Assembly: GCA_029212925.1 (NCBI GenBank)
Contig: JARGOB010000001.1
Location: 1-64,000, forward strand
Origin: Coxiellaceae bacterium
GTDB taxonomy: Bacteria > Pseudomonadota > Gammaproteobacteria > Coxiellales > Coxiellaceae
DNA: 64,000 bases
Direction of reading: 5' to 3'
Of the stretch, positions 46,113 to 54,550 are shown piece after piece. The notes under the pieces were generated by a model, which was not told the origin of the DNA, did not search any database, and saw only the letters and a program-made list of their open reading frames with translations. The translations under genes and the position numbers were made by a program. Position 1 is the first letter of the stretch, and every line of letters begins with the position of its first letter.

Positions 46113-46862
46113 TCAACTATGTATAGGCGGCGCCATTTCATTAAAGCGTGAATTTACCATTTTATTGCCAGTGGTTACTTGCCCGTGGCGGCGTGTTACC
46201 TTTGCTAATTGTATGGCTAGCGCCTTAGAATCGCGGTTGGGTTCATGTAATGTCTTATAGCGCTTTAAACAATTGCGAGCTGTAACATAATCTTTGTTTT
46301 GGTAGCTTAGTTCACCTAGATGTAATAAAGCATTGGGTAAGTTTGGATCATTGACTAGTGCTTTTTGGAAATAATGCATCGCTGCTATCTTATCTGGAAT
46401 TTGTAAGGCGCATATGCCAGCGTTTTCATAAGCACTACCATCTTGTGTATACCTTGGTTTTGAAACGGCGAGTTTAAACTGCTCTATAGCTTGTTTGTAT
46501 TTGCCATTTCGGCATAAAAAAGTGCCATAATTATTATGTGTCTCGCCAGAGTCTGGGGCGAGAGCAATCGCTTTTCGAAACTCTTGGTCTGCTAAGTCTT
46601 CTTTACCAGTCACTTCGTGATAGTAGGCCATAGCATACCAGCTGGCTGGTAGGTCGGGTGATGCTTGTAATGCTGCCATAAACTTCTGTTTAGCTAAAGA
46701 AGACTCACCCTTATCCAAATAGGCTACTCCCAGCTGTATGTTTGAGGTGCTGGTTTCATAATTGGTGGTAGACAGCGCTTGTTTGCTCTCATTGGTGGTA
46801 ACACAGCCTGAAAGTATTAATGCGCAGCCTGTTAGAATAATGAATGGTGATAAATAACGCAT
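46113..46862 (-). CDS. pilF: PilF/PilW pilotin lipoprotein (TPR)
   Basis: A 249-residue outer-membrane lipoprotein that directs PilQ multimer assembly. The lipobox is LSGC (after MRYLSPFIILTGCALI), followed by about six TPR motifs (IQLGVAYLDKGESSLAKQKF, PASWYAMAYYHEVTGKEDLA, ETHNNYGTFLCRNGKYKQAI, and so on) and a basic tail. ETHNNYGTFLC is a strong PilF signature. The ATG at 46862 overlaps the last base of the pilQ stop, so the two are coupled. In E. coli-like and Pseudomonas genomes pilF lies near rlmN and ispG; here it sits in the pilM-Q operon, beside its functional partner. Confidence 0.94.
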   Translation of the reverse strand: MRYLSPFIILTGCALILSGCVTTNESKQALSTTNYETSTSNIQLGVAYLDKGESSLAKQKFMAALQASPDLPASWYAMAYYHEVTGKEDLADQEFRKAIALAPDSGETHNNYGTFLCRNGKYKQAIEQFKLAVSKPRYTQDGSAYENAGICALQIPDKIAAMHYFQKALVNDPNLPNALLHLGELSYQNKDYVTARNCLKRYKTLHEPNRDSKALAIQLAKVTRRHGQVTTGNKMVNSRFNEMAPPIHS

Positions 46863-48634
46863 TACTTATAGCTCCCCTGTGACTGTTGTTTTTTATTGGC
46901 TGTTTGTTTTGGATTTTTAGCTTTATTTTCTTGCAGCGCTAACTGTTTCTTTTCTACAGCTAATTGTTTTTGTTTGCGTTCCTGCTGCTTTTTTTGTTGC
47001 TTTAGCTTTTTTTGTTCTTCGCGTTGGCGGTAGGCTTGCTTTCTTTGTTCTTCATACTTGTAATATTCAGCCCAGCGTTCTTGACGTTCATGACTTTTTT
47101 TGTCGGCTTCTTGACGTTGTTCCTCTTTTTTCTTTTCAGTTTGGTTGGACTCCTCTTCAATTTCCTGACGGTCATCGTTATTGAGCGTCAATTTTGGTTT
47201 GATGCCATGATTTAATTGATTGGGATTGTTGATGATCCTTGGTGTTAAGAAGACAAGTAGTTCCTTTTTGTTGTTTCTTATTTGCGTATGGCGGAAGAAA
47301 AACCCTATAACTGGGATATCACCTAGCCAAGGTACCTTTTCAACAATTTTCTCGCTGGTATGTGTGAATACGCCGCCCAAGACAACGGTTTGGCCATTAT
47401 TCAGCAGTACCTGTGAGCTTTCTTCTTCGGTATCAATCGGCACTACTTGTTGACCATCGATACTAACAGTTCCTGTTGCTACTTTATCGCGAGTCACTTT
47501 CATGGTTAATATGACACGGTTATCCGGAGTCACTTGTGGCTTAACGGTTAAGCTCAGTGTGGCATTTTTAAATTCAATATTGGTTGCACCACTGGAGGTT
47601 GAGGCTTGGTAAGGAATTTCTTGACCTTCTTGAATGTGAGCCTCATGTTGGTCTGATGTGATGACACGTGGACTACCAATAATTTCAGCATGGCCTTCTT
47701 TTTCCATTGCTGATAACTCCGAATCTAAAAAGAAGCTACCAAAGTTAAGTGCGGCTAAGGCGATTGTGGCCGGTGAAGCAAAAAGAGTGGTTGCTGGTAA
47801 GTCAAAGTTTAGTCTATCGGTAATGGGGATGACGTCGGTCACTGGAATACCATTGGCGATTTCGTTGGCACCTGCAAATGTACCTGATAAGTGATTGCTG
47901 ACAGTTAAACCAAACCGTGAACCGAATTCTTTTTCATAGGGTTTATCGAGTGTTACCATGCGAGCTTCAATCTCAACCTGCTTTACTGGCTGATCTAGGC
48001 GTCGAATTAAGCTTTTTACGCCTGCAATACGTGCAACGTTATCTTTTAACCAAACGGTATTAGTGCGCTCATCATAACTGACCTGACCGCGTGAGGATAA
48101 TAAGCTAACATTTTCCTTTTTTAACATCTCAACTATGTCTTTAGCTTTTGAGTAATTGAGATGAACTAGTGCTGTTACTTGTGGCTCCAGTTGTTCAATT
48201 TTTTGATGAACTTCAAGTTCTTTAATTTCTCTTGCAGCCATAGCATCAATTGGCCCGATCATAGTGATGCGTCCAACTTGTTGGCGTGATAGGCCTTGAG
48301 ACTTCAAGATTACGCGTAAGGCTTGTGTCCAGGGTACATCTTTTAAGTGTATGGACATTGAGCCTTTGACTTCATCACTGATTACAAAGTTAGAGTGACT
48401 AAATTGAGCCAGTATTTGTAATAATTTGCGTGTTTCAATGTTTTGAAAGTTCAATGTTATTTTTTTAGATGATGATAGTGGTGCATAGCCACTAGGGCTA
48501 AGTGGTTTTGATTTGAGGGTTACGGTAGATGAATAACCGCCGCTGGTATCGGTTGCGCCAGCGTAACCGAGCCCCCAACTGATGCACAGTGCTAATGTAA
48601 TTGAGGATGCCTGAGTGAGGCGGCGAATTTTCAT
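46862..48634 (-). CDS. pilQ: Type IV pilus secretin PilQ with charged C-terminal tail
   Basis: Forms the outer-membrane ring through which the pilus exits. A signal peptide (to about residue 27) is followed by a secretin/TonB short N-terminal domain (ITLNFQNIETRKLLQILAQF), an NHN domain (ALVHLNYSKAKDIVEML, VKQVEIEARMVTLDKPYEKEFG) and the secretin barrel (AEIIGSPRVITSDQHEAHIQEG, QVTPDNRVILTMKV, VVLGGVFTHTSEKI, ELLVFLTPRII). At 590 aa it lacks the AMIN domains of Pseudomonas PilQ (714 aa) but carries about 115 extra residues after the barrel, extremely rich in Lys, Glu and Gln and probably a long coiled coil. The gene starts 1 base after pilP. Confidence 0.95.
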   Translation of the reverse strand: MKIRRLTQASSITLALCISWGLGYAGATDTSGGYSSTVTLKSKPLSPSGYAPLSSSKKITLNFQNIETRKLLQILAQFSHSNFVISDEVKGSMSIHLKDVPWTQALRVILKSQGLSRQQVGRITMIGPIDAMAAREIKELEVHQKIEQLEPQVTALVHLNYSKAKDIVEMLKKENVSLLSSRGQVSYDERTNTVWLKDNVARIAGVKSLIRRLDQPVKQVEIEARMVTLDKPYEKEFGSRFGLTVSNHLSGTFAGANEIANGIPVTDVIPITDRLNFDLPATTLFASPATIALAALNFGSFFLDSELSAMEKEGHAEIIGSPRVITSDQHEAHIQEGQEIPYQASTSSGATNIEFKNATLSLTVKPQVTPDNRVILTMKVTRDKVATGTVSIDGQQVVPIDTEEESSQVLLNNGQTVVLGGVFTHTSEKIVEKVPWLGDIPVIGFFFRHTQIRNNKKELLVFLTPRIINNPNQLNHGIKPKLTLNNDDRQEIEEESNQTEKKKEEQRQEADKKSHERQERWAEYYKYEEQRKQAYRQREEQKKLKQQKKQQERKQKQLAVEKKQLALQENKAKNPKQTANKKQQSQGSYK

Positions 48635-48635
48635 C

Positions 48636-49139
48636 CTATTTCTCCTGTAACGTCAGCGTGAATATGCTGGAATAAGGGTTGCCCTCAGAAGTCTTTGTGC
48701 TGAGTTCAACGCTGTCATGTGAAATTTTATCCACTACTGCATTTTGTTTTCCCACATGGGTGCCGATAGTTAATGCGTGCATTTGGCCATCTTTCGCTTC
48801 AATAATGCCCCATTTTTTATTATTACGAATAATAATTCCTACCAGCTTTAACTTATTAACATCTGTGTCTTTTAATAGTACATTGGCATTGGATTTTTTA
48901 ATCGTAATTATATCTTTAAACGGACTTTGTTTCTTGTTAGCTGAGTAGGTAACAGCTGGGATTGTTTTTTTATTGTCAGAGTCTTTGGTTTTAAATGGAA
49001 GGCGTTGTTTTAACTCGGATATAAACTGAGTGGCAGACTGTTTGGCTTTATTTTTGCTGTCATCACTGCAAGCAGTTAATAAGGTCATGCAGATTAACGT
49101 GATGACTATTGTAGAGAATAATTTTTTATTCATCTGCAT
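48636..49139 (-). CDS. pilP: Type IV pilus inner-membrane lipoprotein PilP
   Basis: A 167-residue lipoprotein with lipobox LLTAC after a short signal. PilP joins the PilN-PilO complex and contacts the PilQ N-domains. The conserved C-terminal HR-type domain is visible as LKLVGIIIRNNKKWGIIEAKDGQMHALTIG and VVDKISHDSVELS. The gene is 14 bases into the end of pilO (overlap 49126-49139) and is followed by pilQ after 1 base, in the order pilM-N-O-P-Q. ATG at 49139. Confidence 0.92.
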   Translation of the reverse strand: MQMNKKLFSTIVITLICMTLLTACSDDSKNKAKQSATQFISELKQRLPFKTKDSDNKKTIPAVTYSANKKQSPFKDIITIKKSNANVLLKDTDVNKLKLVGIIIRNNKKWGIIEAKDGQMHALTIGTHVGKQNAVVDKISHDSVELSTKTSEGNPYSSIFTLTLQEK

Positions 49140-49716
49140 TATCCTTCAGTTGATATAGTTTTAAAGTCACATCAAAATCAAGCGTGGTTCTCTTTTTTTC
49201 CGTGGGTTGCTTTAAGGCGAAGTCGCCGATAATAATGACTTGTTTAAAGTTAGCGATGTCACTTAAGAAGTTAGCGGCTTGATGGTAGTTGGCTTGTGCT
49301 TTTATGTGTAGTGGGGTGATGGTGTAGTGTTCATGCTCTTCGATTGCATTCGCCTTAAATGAGGTGATGCGTATCCCTGATTGATTAGCAGCTGTTTGAA
49401 TGGCGGTGTTTAATTCATGTGTTTTATCTTTGCTCGGCAGCATATTGGTAATGGTGTTTAGCTTCTTTTGATCATGCTGCATGTCAATTTCAATTTGATG
49501 AAATTTTCTATATTTTCGGTAATTTTTTGTGTATTGTTTTTGAAGCTCTTCAAAATATTGTTGTTCACGTTTTAATTTGTCTAGTTTTCCACTGCCAACA
49601 AATAAATGCCCCACTATGATAACGACAATAAAAACGGCGATGATGGCTGTAGCTTTGATCGCAAATGGCCATTCTTCGATGTGATCAAGCTTGAGATTAT
49701 TTAGCTGGTTTGGCAT
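49126..49716 (-). CDS. pilO: Type IV pilus alignment protein PilO
   Basis: A 196-residue inner-membrane protein with one membrane anchor (FAIKATAIIAVFIVVIIVGHLF), a coiled coil (LKREQQYFEELQKQYTKNYR) and a ferredoxin-like C-terminal domain (IQTAANQSGIRITSFKANAI, VIIGDFALKQP). It pairs with PilN and binds PilP to connect the motor base to the secretin. The start at 49716 overlaps the pilN end by 20 bases, which is consistent with coupled translation of an obligate pair. Confidence 0.92.
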   Translation of the reverse strand: MPNQLNNLKLDHIEEWPFAIKATAIIAVFIVVIIVGHLFVGSGKLDKLKREQQYFEELQKQYTKNYRKYRKFHQIEIDMQHDQKKLNTITNMLPSKDKTHELNTAIQTAANQSGIRITSFKANAIEEHEHYTITPLHIKAQANYHQAANFLSDIANFKQVIIIGDFALKQPTEKKRTTLDFDVTLKLYQLKDNADE

Positions 49717-50269
49717 CGTTTTTCACTTTTGGTCTGCTAAGGTTGATAGTTGCATTTAGCGTAAAAAGATTACTTCTGCTATCGGTAGTTTTGATTTCCT
49801 TAAGTTTCGCTTGGTCTAATAGTTCAGATTTATTTAAATTTCCTAGCAATGTTGATATGGCTTGCGTGCTATTGGTTTCGCCTTTGATGATTATTGTATT
49901 GCCATCTTTCTCAACGGCCATCAATTTAATATTGTTGGGCACCGACGAGCTGATGATGTTAAATATACCTACGATGGTATAGCGGGATTGTAATATAGAG
50001 CTAAAGTAAGTGACTTGATCGTTTACTCGTTTAGCTGGTTTGTCTATGGTTTCTATCTTTTGAGCTTTGGTTTGAATTGCCATGGATTCTTGATGTAATT
50101 GTCCGCTTTCTTTGGCTTGCTGTTTAATTTTATTGTTGATTAACCAGGGTATGGAAATACTTATAACTACTCCTAGCAGGGCGGCAGCAAAAAGCCATGT
50201 CATAAATTGTTGCCGTTTTTGGGCGCGCATTTTTTCACGCCAGGGCAGTAGGTTAATATTGCTACTCAT
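49697..50269 (-). CDS. pilN: Type IV pilus alignment protein PilN
   Basis: A 190-residue inner-membrane protein. The ATG at 50269 gives the characteristic N-terminus MSSNINLLPWREKM, whose INLLPWR motif binds PilM; an upstream start (50296) would put extra residues before this motif and is rejected. One membrane helix follows (TWLFAAALLGVVISISIPWLI), then a coiled coil and a ferredoxin-like periplasmic domain. The start overlaps the pilM stop (ATGA). Confidence 0.95.
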   Translation of the reverse strand: MSSNINLLPWREKMRAQKRQQFMTWLFAAALLGVVISISIPWLINNKIKQQAKESGQLHQESMAIQTKAQKIETIDKPAKRVNDQVTYFSSILQSRYTIVGIFNIISSSVPNNIKLMAVEKDGNTIIIKGETNSTQAISTLLGNLNKSELLDQAKLKEIKTTDSRSNLFTLNATINLSRPKVKNDAKPAK

Positions 50270-51306
50270 GGCTTTTTCCTCATAGCTAGGCCACAAGCGA
50301 GTAGCGTTGAAGGGGAGATCAGTTCGTAGCTTGACGTGTCGAGTGCGTTACTTACTGCCATTTTGCTGAGTGGGTCAGCAATGATAACTTCAGCGCCTAA
50401 AGATTCTGATAACAAATCCTTTGATTCTTTGACGCAAGCGAGTGTACCGCTAAGAACCAGGCCGGCTATTGGTTGTTGTGGTTGTTGTGCTTGATAATAT
50501 TGCCATTGGCGTTGAACTTGCTCAACGGCTTTACGCAGCTCATTGGTTTTATTTTCTTCGGGCATTGGTGTTGACTCAGTATTGAAAGCAGTTTCTATCA
50601 CCGATGATAAGCCGGTACCTTCAACATGTTGGTGGTGATGGTAAGTCACCTGATCGTTGCTCACCACAATAAATAAAATATAGCGTGAGTTAATATGTGT
50701 CATAGCAATTGGTTTCTCTGACCATTCTTTTGGAAAGTCATTTTGTATCAAAGAGAGGGCGCGATGCAATGCCAGGTAGTCGATATCGACGATGATTGGT
50801 GGTAATTTCGCTTTGGTAAAAGCTTCGATACGTTTAGTTATTTGTGATTTTCGGCCGGCAATGAGCAGTGCTTTCTTCGATTCTTTACCCGGCAGCGGTT
50901 CGTAGTCCACCATGAGGTCGTTACTGAGTTGTGTAAAAGCTTGTTTAGCTTCATGCAGTGCGGCGGTTTCTTGTTGTGAGCTGGTGAGTTTAGGGTCGAG
51001 TCGAATCAGCTTGCTCATGGTTAATGCGGCGGGTGTGGCAATAGCACTGCAGGCTTGTTTTAATTGTGCTTGCTGTCTTAATTCGTTCAGAGCTTCTATT
51101 AGCAATTCTGGTTTTACCAGTGTTTCGCTATTAAAGCTGTCATCGTTTATTTTGCAGGAAGCAAATTGCTTGAGTTTATATTGGCTACCTTTATTCTCTA
51201 ATTCTAGAAGAAGTGCGTATTTTGATGATACGTCGATTCCGACTAGAGGGCCATTATCATTTTTTTTACTTCCGCTTGACAGTTTCAACCATTTGAATTT
51301 GGTCAT
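50266..51306 (-). CDS. pilM: Type IV pilus assembly ATP-binding protein PilM
   Basis: A 346-residue cytoplasmic, FtsA-like actin-fold protein that binds the PilN N-terminus. The first phosphate loop reads GPLVGIDVSSKYALLLEL. Other landmarks are IVDIDYLALHRAL, IAMTHINSRYILFIVVSNDQV (second phosphate region) and GLVLSGTLACVKESKDLLSESLGAEV. The adenine-site region before VAFGLALR of relatives reads STLLACGLAMRKKP, kept at the C-terminus. It heads the minus-strand operon, which from here appears uninterrupted to 41292. Confidence 0.94.
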   Translation of the reverse strand: MTKFKWLKLSSGSKKNDNGPLVGIDVSSKYALLLELENKGSQYKLKQFASCKINDDSFNSETLVKPELLIEALNELRQQAQLKQACSAIATPAALTMSKLIRLDPKLTSSQQETAALHEAKQAFTQLSNDLMVDYEPLPGKESKKALLIAGRKSQITKRIEAFTKAKLPPIIVDIDYLALHRALSLIQNDFPKEWSEKPIAMTHINSRYILFIVVSNDQVTYHHHQHVEGTGLSSVIETAFNTESTPMPEENKTNELRKAVEQVQRQWQYYQAQQPQQPIAGLVLSGTLACVKESKDLLSESLGAEVIIADPLSKMAVSNALDTSSYELISPSTLLACGLAMRKKP

Positions 51307-51431
51307 AATATATCCATGTCGTATTTTTGCTCCCTGGGCACTCTAATAATATACCCTTAGTTTCAGACTATAATTTAGATAAGCATAGGAAACAACTATA
51401 AATTTTAATGATATGAGCAGAAGGAAGGGGT
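51307..51431. promoter_or_regulatory. Divergent promoter region of the two pilus operons
   Basis: TATAAT (51369-51374) points toward fimT. A minus-strand TATTAT (complement of 51345-51350) points toward pilM. -35 boxes are weak on both sides. The closeness of the two start sites suggests joint control of the PilMNOPQ and minor-pilin operons. Confidence 0.35.
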
Positions 51432-51926
51432 ATGGTTAATAAGCAAAAAGCAATTACTTCAATCGAAGTGCTAGTTGCGATTGCAATCGTAGCAGTGCTC
51501 GTTTCTTTGGCAATTCCTCAGTATTTTAGTTATATCGAAGATGCTCGCATACGACATGCTGTTGAGGATTTGTACCACAAAGTGGTGTGGGCACGTTCGA
51601 CCGCGATTAAAAATTCACAGGATGTAACGGCAGTTGTACAAACAGGAGGCAGTTGGTGTGTTGGGTTTACTACGGCTGCGACTTGTAATTGTAATACGGC
51701 TGGGAATTGTGCGTTGGGTGCATACACCAGTGGTGATTATCCAAACACGACGATGAGTGCGTCAGGTATAGGTGCGAGTACCATCTATCAATCGTCGCGC
51801 GGCACAATATCTGTACCGGGTACACTGACGCTGAGTGCTGGTGGGCAATCAGCCAGTGTTGTGATTAATAAAATGGGGCTGGCGCGGTTATGTGGTTCTA
51901 ATATTGCGGGGTATAAAGCATGTTAA
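51432..51926 (+). CDS. fimT: Minor pilin FimT/FimU (GspH type)
   Basis: A 164-residue prepilin: leader MVNKQKA, then ITSIEVLVAIAIVAVLVSLAIPQYF with Glu5. The residue before the cut is Ala rather than the usual Gly, and the first mature residue is Ile rather than Phe, both tolerated but uncommon. The GspH-like middle (ARIRHAVEDLYHKVVWARSTAIKNSQDV) and the Cys-rich loop WCVGFTTAATCNCNTAGNC fit FimT/FimU proteins, which prime pilus assembly and in some bacteria bind DNA for uptake. ATG at 51432 follows AAGGGG. It overlaps pilW by 7 bases. Confidence 0.88.
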   Translation: MVNKQKAITSIEVLVAIAIVAVLVSLAIPQYFSYIEDARIRHAVEDLYHKVVWARSTAIKNSQDVTAVVQTGGSWCVGFTTAATCNCNTAGNCALGAYTSGDYPNTTMSASGIGASTIYQSSRGTISVPGTLTLSAGGQSASVVINKMGLARLCGSNIAGYKAC

Positions 51927-52585
51927 ATCACTCAAAAAACGTACAAGGATTTACTTTGATTGAGCTAATGGTGGCATTAGCGGTGAGCTCTTTTGTGCTT
52001 TTGGGTGTGTTTTCTTTATATACTGCCAGTCTTCACCACAGTAAATTAAGCATGGAGCTCAGTAGGCTTGATGCAGAAATGCATAATGTCGCCAGTATGA
52101 TGGAGGCGGATATTCGACCAGCGGGTTATTGGGCGGGTGCTGGTTCGTCTACCACCAATCCATTTATGGTTACGGGCACTACAGACCTCTATACCAGCCC
52201 TGGTCAAGATTGTATTTTAACCACTTACGATAAAAATGATGATGGCAATGTCGCTGCCATAAGCTCAGCCAGTGACGATGAGCGTTATGGTTATCGGTTG
52301 GTGGGTGGCACAGTGCAATACAGGCCGTGGGGTGCAGACTTTGATTGTGCGGCAGCCACCAATGCCTGGACGAACTTAACCGATTCCAATACGACAGAAT
52401 ATACACAGTTTGTTACGTCGCCTGACTATCAAACGGTAGATATTGATGACGGTGGCGCTGGCACTGATACGTTGATCTTACGTAATATCACGATACATTT
52501 GCGAGCACAGTTAGTGGGTCGACCGGAAACACAACGAATATATATTAGAAGCATACGGGTGCATAATGACAAGTACATACCATAA
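51920..52585 (+). CDS. pilW: Minor pilin PilW
   Basis: A 221-residue prepilin with leader MLNHSKNVQG, then FTLIELMVALAVSSFVLLGVFSLY with Glu5. The mature part shows the PilW pattern (MMEADIRPAGYWAGAG, a well-conserved helix-turn at the start of the globular domain) and the C-terminal beta region TLILRNITIHLRAQLV. It belongs to the minor-pilin complex that caps the fibre and lowers the barrier to polymerisation. The ATG overlaps fimT by 7 bases and its end overlaps pilX by 20 bases. Confidence 0.93.
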   Translation: MLNHSKNVQGFTLIELMVALAVSSFVLLGVFSLYTASLHHSKLSMELSRLDAEMHNVASMMEADIRPAGYWAGAGSSTTNPFMVTGTTDLYTSPGQDCILTTYDKNDDGNVAAISSASDDERYGYRLVGGTVQYRPWGADFDCAAATNAWTNLTDSNTTEYTQFVTSPDYQTVDIDDGGAGTDTLILRNITIHLRAQLVGRPETQRIYIRSIRVHNDKYIP

Positions 52586-53681
52586 ACAGCGTGGAGTAGC
52601 GACACTGGTTGTGACCAGTATTATATTGTTCTTGGTAACGATAGCGAGTTTTTATACGGCGCGCGCCGTACTTACCGAGCAACAAGTGGTTAATAATGCA
52701 GTGCATCATGAACAGGCTTATCAAATGGCACAAGCCGGTTTGGACTATGCGCAAGGGCATATGATATGGCAAGGAACCGCGGTGGCGGATGCGACGGTAT
52801 TAACGGGGTCGGTGTCGGGTGGCGGTACTTATTCAGTTACTATTAGCCATGTAGGCGGTAATAATGAAATAGTACAATTCACTTCTGTAGGTACGAGTGC
52901 TGATGGCCAGGTGAATAAGACGCTATCGGAGAAGTCCATGTTGATAGGTAATCCTGGGCTTAGTGCCTTCAATACTGCGATTAAATCTACAGGGATTGTT
53001 GATATTAATGGTACATCGACCATTATTAATCTTTCCAATGATGAAACGATTACCTCTGGAGGAACAACGGCTATTGGTGGTAATTCAACCACTGTTTTAT
53101 CGTCGGGTGTTAGTTCGGATAAAAATACATTAGCTGGTGATGTTAATCCAAATGATCCTATTTTAGCTGCTACCACTGATGCCGATTTATTTGATAATCA
53201 CTTTGGTATGGCAATTACAGATTTTCAACCAATTGCTGACAGCTCTTTTAGTTCATCCGGTAATACTAATTACAATACACAGCTTAATGGTAAGTTGGGG
53301 GAGACTATTTGGATTGATGCAGGTGGTGGTACGGTAGATATAAATTCTTCAACCGTTGTGGGATCCTCTGCGCAGCCAGTGACTATTGTCGTTAACAATG
53401 GTGATTTGACGGTCGAAGGTAGTGCTGAAATTTATGGTACTGTGATTACTAGCGGTGAATACAGTATGGCGGGTAATAGTGAGGTTTACGGCATTGTATA
53501 TGCCTCGGGTGATTCGTCAATTACTGGTTCTAGTATTATTGAGGGCGGGCTAATTATTGGTGGTGATTTGGATATCCGCATCAGTGGTCGTATTAAATAT
53601 GTGCAAGCAAATATCCAGTCCTATGGGTCAGGTGGTGGCACTGAATACAGCCGTTTAACCGGCAGCTGGAAAGATTTTTAA
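52566..53681 (+). CDS. pilX: PilX-like minor pilin fused to a beta-helix-like domain, 371 aa
   Basis: Residues 1-60 are a PilX N-terminus: MTSTYHKQRGVATLVVTSII, a hydrophobic helix, then a segment YQMAQAGLDYAQGHM, which is characteristic of PilX. Typical PilX is about 170-200 aa. This protein is much longer, and from about 130 onward it consists of short Gly/Ser/Thr/Ile-rich strands such as VDINSSTVVGSSAQPVTIVV, then NNGDLTVEGSAEIYGTVITS and EVYGIVYASGDSSITGSSII. The periodic pattern suggests a right-handed beta-helix like those of bactofilin-type or adhesin domains. The domain would be displayed at the pilus tip. It overlaps pilW; pilV follows 13 bases later. Confidence 0.85.
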   Translation: MTSTYHKQRGVATLVVTSIILFLVTIASFYTARAVLTEQQVVNNAVHHEQAYQMAQAGLDYAQGHMIWQGTAVADATVLTGSVSGGGTYSVTISHVGGNNEIVQFTSVGTSADGQVNKTLSEKSMLIGNPGLSAFNTAIKSTGIVDINGTSTIINLSNDETITSGGTTAIGGNSTTVLSSGVSSDKNTLAGDVNPNDPILAATTDADLFDNHFGMAITDFQPIADSSFSSSGNTNYNTQLNGKLGETIWIDAGGGTVDINSSTVVGSSAQPVTIVVNNGDLTVEGSAEIYGTVITSGEYSMAGNSEVYGIVYASGDSSITGSSIIEGGLIIGGDLDIRISGRIKYVQANIQSYGSGGGTEYSRLTGSWKDF

Positions 53682-53694
53682 CGGGGGCCTAGTG

Positions 53695-54135
53695 ATGAAA
53701 TGGAAAATGGCAGCAATCAGTTTAATTGAAGTCTTAGTGGCTTTGGCTGTGGTGTCGATTGGAGTGATCGCTTTAATAAAATTTCAAGCTAATATGGCAG
53801 CAGATAGAGTGATAACGGCACAACAAGCCGAGGCGTTATCGTTGGCACGTGGTTTTATGAGTGAAACACGCCATGCGCAAAACCTTTTTCTAACATCCAT
53901 ACCTGGCCAAACTAATTATGGTGAGCCGGTATCTGGCAGCACTGTGCAAATTAGTGGAACCACGACCTATCAGTTGAACCGAGTGATTGTGGATAATGCT
54001 ACGCCGGCGTATAAAGCCATTACGGTGACAGTGTCATGGACAGACCCCAAGGGCACGTCGCGAAGCGTTGTGGTTGGTTCAAAAATAGCCAGCGTTGATC
54101 CTAATAAAGTTGGCGAAGTAATGACGGAGTTATAA
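53695..54135 (+). CDS. pilV: Minor pilin PilV
   Basis: A 146-residue prepilin. ATG at 53695 is preceded by GGGGG; a GTG at 53692 is an alternative. The start MKWKMAA precedes ISLIEVLVALAVVSIGVIALIKFQ, with Glu5 and Ala at the cleavage position instead of Gly. The segment LSLARGFMSETRHAQN follows the helix, as in PilV. The compact beta domain contains a QLNRVIVDN strand and ends SVDPNKVGEVMTEL. It sits in the same operon as pilX and just before a second PilV-like gene. Confidence 0.87.
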   Translation: MKWKMAAISLIEVLVALAVVSIGVIALIKFQANMAADRVITAQQAEALSLARGFMSETRHAQNLFLTSIPGQTNYGEPVSGSTVQISGTTTYQLNRVIVDNATPAYKAITVTVSWTDPKGTSRSVVVGSKIASVDPNKVGEVMTEL

Positions 54136-54137
54136 GT

Positions 54138-54542
54138 ATGATGATAAAGATAAAGGAAGGCGTGACAGTGGTTGAGGTGTTAATCGCGTTGGTGGTTATT
54201 GTTGCTGCTATTATCGCATTAATTCAGGGTAAGGGTCTAATAGTAAACAAAAGCTCGGTCACTGCTCAGCAAGCGCAAGCGATGGTAATAGCGCGAGATC
54301 ATTTGGCTCAATTACGTAAATCAACGGATGGTCCGACTACTGGTTCCACAGTAGTGAATAGTAAATCAACCAGCTATACTGTGAACTGGTTTGAGCAAAC
54401 TTATAGCAACCCTGATAATAAAACAGTAACGGTTACTGTAGCCTGGAACAGTGGTAAGGGTGTTCAGCAATTGGTGGGTGTGCTTGATGATATCAAGTTA
54501 AAGAAATCGGTAGAAAGAAGTGAGGTGGTGGATGAGATTTAA
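54138..54542 (+). CDS. Second PilV-like prepilin
   Basis: A 134-residue paralogue of the preceding gene: leader MMIKIKEG with normal Gly, then VTVVEVLIALVVIVAAIIALIQ with Glu5, followed by SVTAQQAQAMVIARDHLAQLR, which matches the TAQQAEALSLARGFMSETR segment of PilV. The tail KKSVERSEVVDEI is charged. It starts 2 bases after pilV and arose, most simply, by tandem duplication. Two PilV proteins would add a pilin to the minor complex. Confidence in a prepilin is high and in an exact counterpart low, so no symbol is given. Confidence 0.85.
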   Translation: MMIKIKEGVTVVEVLIALVVIVAAIIALIQGKGLIVNKSSVTAQQAQAMVIARDHLAQLRKSTDGPTTGSTVVNSKSTSYTVNWFEQTYSNPDNKTVTVTVAWNSGKGVQQLVGVLDDIKLKKSVERSEVVDEI

Positions 54543-54550
54543 GGGGCAAA

